A stretch of 64,000 bases of DNA from Powellomyces hirtus (taxonomy: Eukaryota; Chytridiomycota; Chytridiomycetes; Spizellomycetales; Powellomycetaceae): assembly GCA_025526995.1 (NCBI GenBank), contig JAHLKG010000001.1:1-64000 (forward strand). Reading direction: 5' to 3'. How positions within the stretch are numbered: the stretch's first letter is position 1; each line of letters opens with the position of its first letter. Under the pieces are notes generated by a model. The model ran no database searches. It saw only the letters and a list, made by a program, of their open reading frames with translations, and had not been told where the DNA came from. The translations under genes and the position numbers were made by a program. Below are positions 46,901 to 57,085 of this stretch, piece by piece.

Positions 46901-48958
46901 TGATGAAACTTCTTCGGAGACTCATCGAGTACGACGGAGAGATTGTCGCAGAGAGGACCACGCCACCAGCAGTTCAAACCCATCTCCGCCTCATCGCTGG
47001 AGTCTCTCTACTGAAACTCGCTCGCTGCCCTACCTATGCTGCAATGCTCACTTTCGCCGACGTTCACAAGCTGGGTCTCGTGATGCAGGATACCATCTAT
47101 CACGTTCGAAACAAAATCATCGAGAAGCTGGTGCTGTATCTGTCCAACAAGGCAGTGCCGTTTGAATATCACGTTATCTTGATGCTGGCAGCGCATGAAC
47201 TTGAGCTGGAACTTCGCAACAAAGTCAAGAATTTCTTGATTCGCCGCATCAAACAGCAACGGACGGAACAGGACAGTCATGCACCAATGCTGGAGCACAC
47301 ACTGGCTCGTTTCTTGCACCTGCTTGCCCATCACCCAGACTTTTCATTGGACGCCGAGGTTTTGGTGGTGTTTGCAGTCTATATTGGGTTTTTCCTCGAC
47401 GTTGTTGCGACAGCCGAGAACGCATCGTTCCTGTATCACATGGCTGCCAAGCTCAAGACGATGCGCGACCTTCATGCAGAGCGATCGGATAACCTGTACG
47501 TTCTCAGCGATCTGGCACAATTGGTCATTCAAGAAAAGGCCAATCAAGCTGGCTGGAGTTTGCCGTCGTACCAAGGATCCGTTCGTCTTCCCAAGGACCT
47601 ATTCGGCAAGCTGTCTGATCGCAGCATGGCGGAAGTTGCCCGGAAAAGCTACCTTCCCCAGGCATTGGTGGATCTCCGGGCAAAGAATGCCGCATCTGGC
47701 CCACACGGCAACAGATCCAAGTCTGGCAAACGGGATCCTGCCACAGCTGCCAAACTCGCTGTTGTCAAAGCCAATGCCTCTGCGACATCTACGCCCGATG
47801 TGACGGATGATGAGGGTCGAGGTGCAGAGGATGGCAGCATGACTCCCGGTGCAAAGCGCAAAGGTCGACCAAAAGCGACCTCGGCGAGTTCAGCGCGCAA
47901 GCGTCGAAAGAGCGCGCAGGATGATGATGACGATGAAAGTGACCAAGACGAGCGATCGACACGCCCCCTGCCTGTTGAGACACCGCAACGGAAGAATGCG
48001 CCACGCAGTGCACGGAAAACGCAGACTTTCAAAGAAATGTCGGATGAAGAAGCTGATGAGGAGCCTGAGGAGGACGCTCGGCCAGAGAAGGTGGTAGAGT
48101 CAGATAGTGAGGAAGAGGATGACGATCAAGAGGGTGCAAGCGATGCCGATGCTCAACCGGTAACTAGCGAGTCACATGGTCTCACGGCTCGGCGGCGCAG
48201 ACAAAAGGCAACAGCAGTAAAATCAGCGGCGGCAAGCTCTCGGGAAGACAGGGATGGGGAAAAAGAGAACAAGACGATAGCGCGCTCTGGAAGAACCAGT
48301 CGAAAAGGCAGCAATACCAGCGCTTTTGGACAGACTCCCGCGGTTACGACATCGTCTCGCACCTCCAGGTCGCGGAAAATGAATGAGGTGCCAACCCCTC
48401 CCGAGGAGGAAGTCGGCCATGATGGCGACAGTGATCAGGAGGACGATGAACCTCTCTCTAGCCGCTCCCGACCAACAAGCGAGAGAACGGTTTCTGTCAG
48501 CCCAGCTTCATCAACTCGGTTCCCCACATCCCCCATCACGCCATCATCACCAGTCCCACCGCCATCATCCCGCACCACTACCACCGAAACTGCAGACGAG
48601 GAAGGAATCTCTGTACCATCCGCGGAACCCGGGAAACGGAAACGCGGCAGACCTGCCAAGAGAGCGGTAGCGTCTCCCGCCAAAAAGAAGGACAGTGGGA
48701 TTGTCGCGAGTGATGAAGGCGCTGCTCCTGCGACTCCCCCTGCGAAAAGGGTATGTTGAACGTCGCTTTTCGTGCTTGGGATCGCCCTTTTCAGTTTGGT
48801 TCTCGTTGCTCACCCGCACTTGCTCCTCCTCCCAGAAACTGCGGCGTACAGCTAAAGATAAGCCTGATGCGGAACCAGAGAGTGATAGCGATGAAGGGGA
48901 TCGCATTCCGGTAGGTCTTTATACAATCAAGTTGCCACCGAACTGGGCGAAGACTTGA
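43980..48958 (+). CDS. PDS5: Sister-chromatid cohesion protein Pds5
   Basis: Five exons (43980-44120, 44346-44543, 44614-44795, 44856-48750, 48836-48958) give about 1512 residues. The N-terminus (KLKFTQRIVPLTVGKPIPTAEL...RLKKLHNDLANMEQED) and the following repeats (LLKFDLAKPVTIAMVDILQQLVDE, LASHLLLNHPS-like helices, CIDPDEKVRAAVLKVVGQLD) are those of the HEAT-repeat protein Pds5. The C-terminal 400 residues are disordered, rich in Ser, Asp, Glu and Lys/Arg. They carry two AT-hook-like motifs (KRKGRPK and KRKRGRPAKRA), as in vertebrate PDS5B. Pds5 binds the cohesin kleisin and regulates cohesion establishment and release. The last intron lies in the disordered tail; reading through its donor would stop within two codons. 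Confidence 0.95.
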
Positions 48959-49307
48959 CATCATTCCTTTGCCTCTGAAGGTCCGACGTGTCACACGGCG
49001 GCACGTTTAATGCCTCGCCAAACGATGTCCGTCACAACCGCACTGATTCAAAGGCGGGCTGAGCAGTTATTCTAGCATTATGGGCCCTGTTTGTACCTTA
49101 CTTTCAGACATCTGTATCTGTTGTTTTTGTTCTACATTATTTATATACCACTGTCGTACAGTAAGCTGATTGGACGAGGGAGGGACCTGTATTGTTTGCG
49201 AGGATAGGCTCCGCTACAACCTGCTTTTTGATAGACTCTGACTCAATCAACAATGATGTACGGATTGCTATGAACAACATTGGGCACGAATCGACATGAA
49301 TTACATG

Positions 49308-49322
49308 GACAGCTTGGCGGAG
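49308..49322 (+). pseudogene. tRNA-Ser 5' fragment (15 nt)
   Basis: These 15 bases are identical to the first 15 bases of the intact tRNA-Ser at 50935 (acceptor strand and start of the D-arm), after which similarity stops. The fragment lies on the plus strand, opposite to the 3' fragment 230 bp away. Confidence 0.6.
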
Positions 49323-49553
49323 ATGATAAAAGGTCAAGGCGTTTGACGTCCTGCCTCAAGGGAGTTTCTGCTCTTGCGTATGTGCTGTCGAAGCAGCTAT
49401 TCGCATTCAAACCAAATGGGGCGTTACCCTTTGCGGAAGGCTGTTTAACATTGCTTCTGACCTTGATCTTTAAGAAGAAGATTGTGGAGGAAGCTGAGAT
49501 GTCGATAGAGCCTGCTAAATCAGCATCGTCCTCCAGAGGAGCAAAAAGATATG

Positions 49554-49620
49554 CGACAGCTGCAGGGTTCGAACCTGCGCTCCCAAAGGGAACGTGGTTT
49601 CTGATGATTTCAAGTCCAAC
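49554..49620 (-). pseudogene. tRNA-Ser 3' fragment
   Basis: On the minus strand this matches the intact tRNA-Ser from the anticodon loop (CTTGAAATC) through the variable arm, T-arm (GCAGGTTCGAACCCTGC) and acceptor strand AGCTGTCG. About ten extra bases are inserted just 3' of the anticodon loop. The sequence further upstream does not form a D-arm or acceptor partner, so no full cloverleaf is possible. The 3' flank, including a T run, also resembles that of the intact gene, suggesting a duplicated locus. Confidence 0.7.
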
Positions 49621-49677
49621 ACCGGCCCTTGGATCTCTGAAGAACAGGCTGCCCTTTTGTCTTCGGAATCTGAGCAT

Positions 49678-49993
49678 TGTAAATCTAGGACTGCTTCTAG
49701 AACAATACTCTCTTTTTGGGTTATTACACCTTAGGTCCTACTAACCTAACATCCTAAACATTATGTGCCTAAAGGCCGTAAGCGAAGCGGGTTAAGGGTA
49801 GAAACCGTAAAGGACAGCAAAGACCTTGCCGTTGATAGAAACCTGGGAAATTAATAAGAGCTATAACTAATGCCAACAGCTGTACCAGCAAACAAATAGA
49901 CCTGACAAAGCTTCACCCTCGGGCTACGAGCTATACTTAAACAACTCGTAAGCACCCTCCCGCTCAAGTAACTAAAGGGAATAGAACCCAACA
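49678..49993 (-). repeat. AT-rich block, candidate solo LTR
   Basis: On the minus strand this 316-nt block starts TGTTGGG and ends TTTACA, giving the TG...CA ends typical of LTRs. It is more AT-rich than the neighbouring genes and non-coding. I could not find a matching target-site duplication at its borders, so the assignment is tentative. Confidence 0.3.
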
Positions 49994-50198
49994 TTAATAT
50001 TTATATACCTAAAGTGGGTTGTGATTATACCTTACATTAATTTATCTTATGTCTAGTTTTTATCCAGGGCTGCTTTATAGGCTTCGATTTATTGTGTTAC
50101 CACTCTTTGTGATAGGGGGCTATAATTTTATTAGGATTAAACCTAATTTGGTTAAGCTTAGAGGTCACAATCCCGCCGAGCTACGTATGCGGGCGCCC

Positions 50199-50349
50199 CG
50201 ACAGATCACAACCCCTCACCGCGGACCACAAACCCTTCGAGATATCACAACCCAACTCCGCGGACCACAAACCCTTCGAGATATCACAGCATCCCCACCG
50301 CCGAACCCCAGCCCTTCGAGATATCACAACCCAACTCCGCCGAGGGCCA
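50199..50349 (+). repeat. 39-bp minisatellite, about four copies
   Basis: Units beginning CGAGATATCACAAC start at 50238, 50277 and 50317. A degenerate copy lies before them and the last copy is truncated. The unit contains a CCGCGG palindrome and a GATATC palindrome. Non-coding. Confidence 0.85.
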
Positions 50350-50934
50350 CTCCGCCAAGCTGTCCTGCTTCCAAAAGGGGGAAGCATGTTGAAGCTATCC
50401 TGATGGACGATTGACATCACCCTCGCACAAATAAAATTAAACAAAGGTATGACTTCACGCAAAGGCGGCTTGCTTTCGAAAACCACGAGAACGCAATCCC
50501 CGCCGCAACAACCGCATTCCCAATGACATAAGGGAGAAAATCATCAAGTCAGTCATGCACCAAGCCCTCACTGAATCTGAGACTGCGAAATGGTGAAATG
50601 GCGAGATGGTAATGGTGTGAACACTGTGGCAACTCCGATGGGGAGGACGGTTCTGGTGATCTCAATTTGTAGTTTGCGTGAAATTGGTCAATTGACGATG
50701 GTGAAAATAAATGCCAGATGTCTAAAACGAATTTGCGCGCCCCCTGGCGAAAGGATATTTAATATAACCTTTGACATATGTCACTCCGCAACGCTCACTC
50801 CAGTCTTGCCACGCGTTGGATCAAGATATGGGATCTCTCGCCCTTTCCCACTTCCTTCCTATGTCTTCGAGAAACATTACCATCATAGTTACAAACATGA
50901 ATATCAGCTACAAACATCCTTTATTTTCAAGCAG

Positions 50935-51017
50935 GACAGCTTGGCGGAGTGGTCGATCGCGCGTGACTTGAAATCACGTTCCCTTTGGGAGCGCAGGTTC
51001 GAATCCTGCAGCTGTCG
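50935..51017 (+). tRNA. tRNA-Ser, anticodon UGA
   Basis: A complete cloverleaf can be drawn. Acceptor strand GACAGCT pairs with AGCTGTC, followed by discriminator G. The D-arm starts TGGCGGAGTGG. The anticodon stem CGTGA/TCACG encloses the loop CTTGAAA, with anticodon TGA. The long variable arm TCCC-TTT-GGGA is typical of class II serine tRNAs, and the T-arm is GCAGG-TTCGAAT-CCTGC. No intron is present. It reads UCN serine codons, mainly UCA. A polymerase III T-run terminator follows. Confidence 0.96.
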
Positions 51018-51811
51018 CAAATATATTTTTGCCCGGAGCGATGCTCATATGAATGACTCTGCGGCTCCATCTCATCATGAGCGTACATACTTCACTTTTG
51101 GCAAGCGGGGTTGCGCGTATGCGTTCCCGATCGGTGAGCGATCTAACGGTCCGAGTCGGTTTCTCATCCAAACCTAGATCCGTCGATCCCTCCTGTTTTC
51201 ATCTCTCAGGTGAATCACAGCACCTACGAAGACTGCAAGCACTTTAGCTGATTCAGCACAACAGTGCTCAGATGCAGAGGTGAAATTAGTTCGTTAATGG
51301 TTGATGTGTATTTTTATGAAGCTATGTCTGTATCAGGAACAAAAAGAAAAAGCCAAAAGGAAAAGCGGATCGCTTTTCCAAAACGCGCGGTCAAATCAAT
51401 AAATAATTCGATAGTGCTGTCAAAAACACACCCCCTGTGACCTGCTGTCAATCAATCACCCAGTCAGTTCCGTCAACGAGCTCATTGCCATTCCTTCCCA
51501 CCCTGCTACCCTGGGGCGCAGTGCTGTATTTGGTTTTCTGCTCCTAGTCGTCTGTACTCCTCGCTACAGTGCCACTTCCGCGGGTGAATGCCCCAAACTG
51601 ACAGTATACCGCTCCCCCTGCACGCCATCTGCAAAAACTGTCAATCCTCGGAAGCTATACACACACTCCCCTGCTCGCTCGCCACCCGCTTCCTGAGTAT
51701 CTTCCGCATCAAAGAGGCCGAAAAAGATTGCTCGTCTGCCTCAGGTCAACCTCTTCTACTTGAGGTTTAACTATTCACGTCCGACCCAAACCTCGAGCGA
51801 GCGTGCGCGGA
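51018..51811. other. Region between tRNA-Ser and the GATA gene
   Basis: Contains the Pol III terminator, then probably the promoter and 5' UTR of the GATA factor gene. No other gene is supported. Confidence 0.5.
51026..51030 (+). terminator. RNA polymerase III terminator of tRNA-Ser
   Basis: Five T residues, nine bases after the discriminator base. Confidence 0.8.
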
Positions 51812-54238
51812 ATGGCAATGTCGTACGCCAACTACCAGTACTCCCAACGCCCACCTTCTCCACCACAACCGCAACCGCAGCCGCAAGCGCGCCCGCAACC
51901 GCTATCACCGGTGCTTCCCAATACAGCATCACCGCACCCGCCGCAGCCGCTGCACCAGCAGCAACCCGAGCAACCGAGCTCGTACCCTGAAACTTATGCG
52001 TATCCGAACCTCACAGCGTATCCCTACCCATATCAGCCCAGCGGACCATACGGAAATCAACATCATCTGGAACCATCTCAGCCACATCAATCTCCGTATC
52101 AGTATCTATATGGACAACACCACCTTCAGAATAAACCGTATACTTTTCCCGAACCAGTCGAAATACCAGGCACCAACGGACGTTCGACAACGCCGCCGAC
52201 GACGGCAGAGTCAAATAACACCAACATGCACCACGACATATCGCCAACCGCAGAGCCGGGCGGTGGAAGCAACAACGGTTCGCAGCACCAGCATCAGCAG
52301 CAATCATCGGGAGACCGCGTCATTCGCCGGTCGGGCGCTCATATGGAACCGCACGTCACCCGATCGGTTGGCCGCCAAACTGCTTCACTTGACGGACATG
52401 AAGAAGCCGACGAGGACGCAATGTTGCCTCCTAGCGATTGGACTGATGACGAGGAGACGGCGGCCATGCCGGGAACAAAGCGACGGCGACAGCACACTGT
52501 CGAATTGTGGAATGCCAGACGTAGCGAGTTTGAAAACGGACGCATGATGATGGATCCCAACCGACACAGTCCAGACCATGAAGACAGGTCAACAGCGCCA
52601 ACGTCACGAACGTCTCGCAATGCAACCCCGTCGCGGTCCCGCCAATCTACCGGCGGTTCGGACTTGCCCAACGTGGAACACCGTTGCCACGTCTGCGGCG
52701 TTCGCGCAACCTCCATGTGGCGACGCGGACCCAAAGGACCCGGAACCCTCTGCAATTCGTGCGGGATCAAGCACATGCTCTCTGCCGACGCACCCCACGG
52801 CACCGCAGCCAATGATTCGGCTGATCACCCTGCAGACTCGTGGGGAGATCGGATTGCGTCTGCCTCCTCGATATCCCCGCCGCGCCCAAGGTCAACATCA
52901 TCATCGCGCCCACTCAAAAAGGACCCGGCAAAAAAGGACACGACAAAGGAGCAAGCAGCCCCCACCACGCCCGTAGGTAGACCACCGCACAGGACGGAGC
53001 GCAATGCGGAAGGCAGAGTCATCCTCAGCCGACCTCGGCCTGCAGGTGCAATATCTAGTGCTTCTGCTACGCCGCCGGGTGCCACTCCGCCGAATGCTGC
53101 CACAGTTGCTGCGGCTAGCTCATCCTTGAATGCGAACATCAGCGGGGGCAAGAAGCTTGCGCATCGCCCGCATCCCAAGCTAGTCCTACCCAGCGATCGC
53201 ACCTTTGGAGCCATCAAACCGATTGCCGTTATTGCTGCCATCTCTCCAGGAACTGGCAGCAGCAAAGACAACAACGACAGCAACAGCATCAGCTCCAAGG
53301 CTCAACCGTCGGCACCGACCACCACCACCTCAAAAGATTCAAAACCGAAATCAAAAAAGGCGTCCAAGAAAATGATCGGCCTACCGTCCCATGACATCAC
53401 CATCAATCCGACCCTGACCGCAGGCCCCAAACCAAAGCCATCCGCAACAAAGCCCGACAAGAAATCTGCCGGTTCCGCGATTGTGAGAGCAGACAGCGCC
53501 ACCACCGTCGCAGCCGCAGCAACCCCGGGCTGCAAAGGCAAGAAGGACGGCAAGGACGGTAAGAAAAACAATGACAAAAGGAAGAAGAAAGAAGACCTCT
53601 CCGGCGCATCCTCCTCCACCTCCACATCAGCATCCTCCGAATCCGACTCTGGCGCCACCAGCAGTGTCGAAGATGAAGACCCCGCCGTCACGACCGCCCG
53701 CCTCGAAACGCAGATCCGCGCGCTCCGCTCCAAACTCGCTTTCTCCGAAACCGTCAACCGCGACCTCGAAGAATGCCTCGCCCAAATCTCGGAACACGAC
53801 GCGACCATTGACGATTGTCTCGCCTTCATTATCCGCGAAGCCTCTCGCGCCGCGCGTCGGTCCGACATGCTCTCCTCGGAACCACATACCCCGCCTCCAT
53901 CAACCCATCCCGCCGCCAACAACCCATTCAACATCTTCCAACGCCCCAACAACAAACGACAACGCACCTACCGTCCTTATCGCCACGTCCCGCTGTCGCA
54001 ATACCCGCCCATCCATGACCCCGCCATCCGCAAACCATCGCTGTTTCCGGACGATGTCGTTGTCGCGACCCAATTGGAATTGGAGGAAATACCCATCGTC
54101 TTGGATTTCTGCAAAGCGGTCCATACGCGGACGTGGAATGACCCACCGTCACCACCTGCCCGCGACCATAGCGACGATGATGCCGAGGATGCTGAAGAAG
54201 ATGGAGATGGATATGCTGCAGCAGGGACGAAACCGTGA
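51812..54238 (+). CDS. GATA-type zinc-finger transcription factor
   Basis: A single exon encodes 808 residues from ATG 51812 (MAMSYANYQYSQRPP). The first 140 residues are Pro/Gln/Tyr/His-rich. One zinc finger lies at residues 292-317: C292-x2-C295-x18-C314-x2-C317, with the core RATSMWRRGPKGPGTLCNSCG, so it has the 18-residue loop. The usual basic tail after the fourth Cys is replaced by IKHMLSADAPHG. The rest is low-complexity (Ser/Thr/Ala, then Lys-rich GKKDGKDGKKNNDKRKKK). A helical region near residue 640 (LETQIRALRSKLAFSETVNRDLEECLAQISEHD) looks like a short coiled coil. GATA factors bind (A/T)GATA(A/G); fungal ones control nitrogen, iron, light or mating genes. The specific role is unknown. 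No intron is seen, unlike its neighbours. Confidence 0.85.
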   Translation: MAMSYANYQYSQRPPSPPQPQPQPQARPQPLSPVLPNTASPHPPQPLHQQQPEQPSSYPETYAYPNLTAYPYPYQPSGPYGNQHHLEPSQPHQSPYQYLYGQHHLQNKPYTFPEPVEIPGTNGRSTTPPTTAESNNTNMHHDISPTAEPGGGSNNGSQHQHQQQSSGDRVIRRSGAHMEPHVTRSVGRQTASLDGHEEADEDAMLPPSDWTDDEETAAMPGTKRRRQHTVELWNARRSEFENGRMMMDPNRHSPDHEDRSTAPTSRTSRNATPSRSRQSTGGSDLPNVEHRCHVCGVRATSMWRRGPKGPGTLCNSCGIKHMLSADAPHGTAANDSADHPADSWGDRIASASSISPPRPRSTSSSRPLKKDPAKKDTTKEQAAPTTPVGRPPHRTERNAEGRVILSRPRPAGAISSASATPPGATPPNAATVAAASSSLNANISGGKKLAHRPHPKLVLPSDRTFGAIKPIAVIAAISPGTGSSKDNNDSNSISSKAQPSAPTTTTSKDSKPKSKKASKKMIGLPSHDITINPTLTAGPKPKPSATKPDKKSAGSAIVRADSATTVAAAATPGCKGKKDGKDGKKNNDKRKKKEDLSGASSSTSTSASSESDSGATSSVEDEDPAVTTARLETQIRALRSKLAFSETVNRDLEECLAQISEHDATIDDCLAFIIREASRAARRSDMLSSEPHTPPPSTHPAANNPFNIFQRPNNKRQRTYRPYRHVPLSQYPPIHDPAIRKPSLFPDDVVVATQLELEEIPIVLDFCKAVHTRTWNDPPSPPARDHSDDDAEDAEEDGDGYAAAGTKP

Positions 54239-55052
54239 TGCACCACGAAACAATCGAAAAAACGAACATTAAAATTGATTTCGAAATGCGTATGGCAACG
54301 AGACCAGACGAACGAGTAGGGCAAGAACAATGTCGAAACATAAACCTATTCCCCTTCCTCCTCCTCGGATATGCTACGAATTTTGGCGCGCACCCAGAAC
54401 AAATTATTTGCCCACCCACCTTCTTGTGCGTGCTCCCTGTGAACACACACCCACATGGGCACTCCAATTATACCCCGCCTGGCAACGCCCAGATAAAATC
54501 GTCCGATCCCTCCCTTGCCATCAGGCCCAGACGCTGCTGCCCCTCCCCCGCCTTCTGTTGAATTCTTTTACCGTTTTGTGCTTTTTTTTTGGGAAATATC
54601 TGGAACGGCTCCTTTTCGTCTTGATCCCCCTCCTCGGCTGTTGTTGCACTCAGGCCACCAACCCCCCCGTTTGTTTCTGTACATATCATTATTCTGTGTA
54701 CCTCACCCCTTTTTTTGTGTTTGCCTCAAGAGGGGATTTTCTCTTGGGCGGGTGGGCTTTCCTACCTTGTAACTCCACTTTTGAGAAATGGTGGCCGATA
54801 AGGTTCAGTCATCCAACGAAAGCGTGGTTGACCCAAAAATCCCGGGCATTAATAAATATATATACTACACGCGATTATAAATAGGCGGCGGAGGTAAAGG
54901 GTACACAAAACTGCGGATAGGGCATGTAAAGCCGTTCCTGAAAGGAGGAAGGGGAAAGGGCGAGGGATAGGGAGTCGGAGAGCTTTTGCTTCTAGAGTAG
55001 CGCGAGGATGCGCGAGATGTTTGCCTGTCGGGGCAGTAGTTGGCGCGCGTCG
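54239..55052. other. Shared 3' flank of convergent genes
   Basis: The GATA and SLC35A genes converge here. The sequence is rich in T and pyrimidine tracts (54560-54720). A 184-codon frame (54330-54884) reflects this composition, not a gene. Confidence 0.55.
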
Positions 55053-56718
55053 TCAAGTGAGGCGCACGGTAGAGTTCGATTGACTATTTGTGAATCTCGG
55101 CAAGGATTCTCTATCCTCATCGCTCGGAGGAAGGCGGTTGGCACCTTGGGGACGTTCAGGCAGGCCTAATGCCAAGGAAACAACAATTCACATGGTTCAG
55201 TCCCTTCCCACGTCACATGCCGTTCATAATCGTTGCTACTGCATTCGCAATGCCTACCGTATAAGTGAGTTGCGTATAACACTACAGAAGATCCAATGGT
55301 AAACAGAAAGGTGAGTCGGAAATCGAAGAGGAAGAACGATGCGATCGAGGAAAGAATGATGGATAAAGAGGTTGCAAAGCCTTTGAGGATGTTGTCGGCG
55401 TATCTGGAAAAACGAACAGGTAAGGGACCTTTGTTACTTCCATGCTCTCATGCGACTGTAGGGATAAGGCAAACGCACTTTACTACCAAGGCGACGATGA
55501 GACCGCCGATTGCTTGACACAAGATGGCACCCCACGTCCACGCCGTGTAGCCTTGGAAGAACCCATCTTCTTGTACAGCCGTACCGTCCATCATGAAAAC
55601 TAGCGTGAACAGAGTCCGAACGAATCGTCAGCATTGAAGAACGGAAAGAACAAGAAAGCAATCAAGATCTATATCAGCAAATGACTCACCTCCAAAGAAG
55701 AGGCCAGGGATCAAGCTGAACAGACACAGCTGCATATTGCGCAGGAACAGAGACGCTTGTGTGCCTTTCAATACTTTCTCAAACCACACGCCAGCGAGAC
55801 CGGAAAGAACGCAAGCCACCGTCACCGCAGCGAGACCTAGAAGCTTTTCCATTCCTCCAGCGCCGGACTCGGTCTTTTTGCCGTCCATTTGCACAATGGC
55901 GATTCCAAATGTCAGCATAACCAGCGATATCCACTTTGTTCTTGAGAGCGTGCGATTGAGGAGCATAACGGAGAACAATGCAGTTGTAAGGATCTTCATT
56001 TGATAGGTGACCTAATTTGGCGAGGAAGGCAGAACCAAGACCGTCAGTTTTGAAAGTCTCGCAAGATCAATCACTGTGGCTTCAGTGTTCGTCGTCCCCC
56101 ATCATCATTAATCTCCTCTATAGACGGTTGTATCCAACGAGCAAACATCTTGTCCATACAGGGGCTTTGCTTGTCACAAGTGGCGCTTTTCTTGACGCTT
56201 TCCCCATTATTTCTCTGCGGGTCTTCTTTTCTTACCTGGAAGGTAGCGGGATCCAGGTATTGCACAGCGACGTATTGCAAGTTGTTCTGCACAAAGTATA
56301 GCACGGCAGGAACGGTCATTTTCTTCCAATGAGAATCCCTTCCGAACATGTCGGTCAAGAAAGTCTGCATGGAGAGTCTGCCTATCGCAGCCTCGTCACG
56401 TGCATAGACGGCGACACACACGGCAAGCTTGATGAACTCTGACATGACGACGGCGGTGGAGACGAGGTAAGCGGGCTGAGAAGGGTCCCGTTTGTGTCTC
56501 GAGTACGACATGACCAGCGCCAGCGCCGAGTTTTGCACCACGAGGGTGACCAGCGAAACCCATTTCAGCGGGAAACCCCATAGAGTGGGTTCGGTCCGAA
56601 GGACTACCAGGGAAGAAAAAGGTGGGCAGGGAAGATCAGTCGAGTGCGTTGGTTTCACCAAAGCCTTGCGCAGCTCTCCTCAGAGAGAGGGGGGGGGCGT
56701 TGGTTACTCACCAGTCAT
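55053..56718 (-). CDS. Nucleotide-sugar transporter, SLC35A (UDP-Gal/UDP-GlcNAc/CMP-sialate) family
   Basis: Six exons (56718-56712, 56603-56236, 56011-55690, 55599-55479, 55403-55258, 55165-55053) give about 358 residues. Family hallmarks are [27 protein letters not shown] near the start, [40 protein letters not shown] in the middle and [22 protein letters not shown] near the end. About ten membrane helices are expected. These proteins exchange nucleotide sugars for nucleoside monophosphate across the Golgi or ER membrane to feed glycosylation. Substrate cannot be settled from sequence; in fungi UDP-galactose or UDP-GlcNAc is likelier than CMP-sialic acid. The first coding exon is just seven bases (ATGACTG). 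An upstream in-frame stop excludes an earlier start in that exon. Confidence 0.93.
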
Positions 56719-57085
56719 TGGAAAAGAAATGTTAGCCTGCAACGTCTATGGTAATTCGAAGGAACAGAAAGAAGTAGCACCAGCACCAGCGCCAGCAGCG
56801 AGCAAAGAGGGAAAGGGTATAATGTGATGTTGCGAGCGTGGCAAAGTAGTGATTTCGGCAATGGGGCAAGCCTTTTTTGACGGCAAAGAGGGGTCGAAAG
56901 CGAAAGCGAAAGCGCGTTGAACACGTTTTTGGTTTCATTTCCCTCAGGCGATTCACGTGACAGGCGCGCGTGCGGCGCAAAGAGCGGGCGGAGTTGCTGA
57001 CGTGATGATCATGTCTCTTTATCCTTCCTTCCTTTGCTTCTTTGTCTTCCATTTTTTTCGCCGCCACCCCCCGCTTCAACCCATC
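56719..57085. promoter_or_regulatory. Divergent promoter (SLC35A / LRR protein)
   Basis: A head-to-head spacer with a short G run (56690-56697, just inside the first intron of the transporter) and a repeated GCGAAA motif near 56902. No gene. Confidence 0.5.

Larger units (their letters stand above)
48959..50934. other. Accessory intergenic region with tRNA and repeat remnants
   Basis: No protein gene is supported. It contains tRNA-Ser fragments on both strands, an AT-rich LTR-like block, a further AT-rich tract (about 50000-50160) and a 39-bp minisatellite. Longer open frames (for example 49280-49744) run through these elements and look spurious. Confidence 0.6.

Noticed and set aside
49280..49744. 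154-codon plus-strand frame through the tRNA-Ser remnant
   Set aside because: The frame runs through tRNA-derived and LTR-like sequence; its likeness to a frame near 50974-51171 is due to the shared tRNA sequence.
49678..49993. Firm call of a solo LTR
   Set aside because: TG...CA ends are present, but the flanks do not match as a target-site duplication and no element coding sequence is present, so only a tentative repeat is reported.
54330..54884. 184-codon plus-strand frame after the GATA gene
   Set aside because: Lies in a pyrimidine-rich 3' flank; composition explains its length and hydrophobicity.
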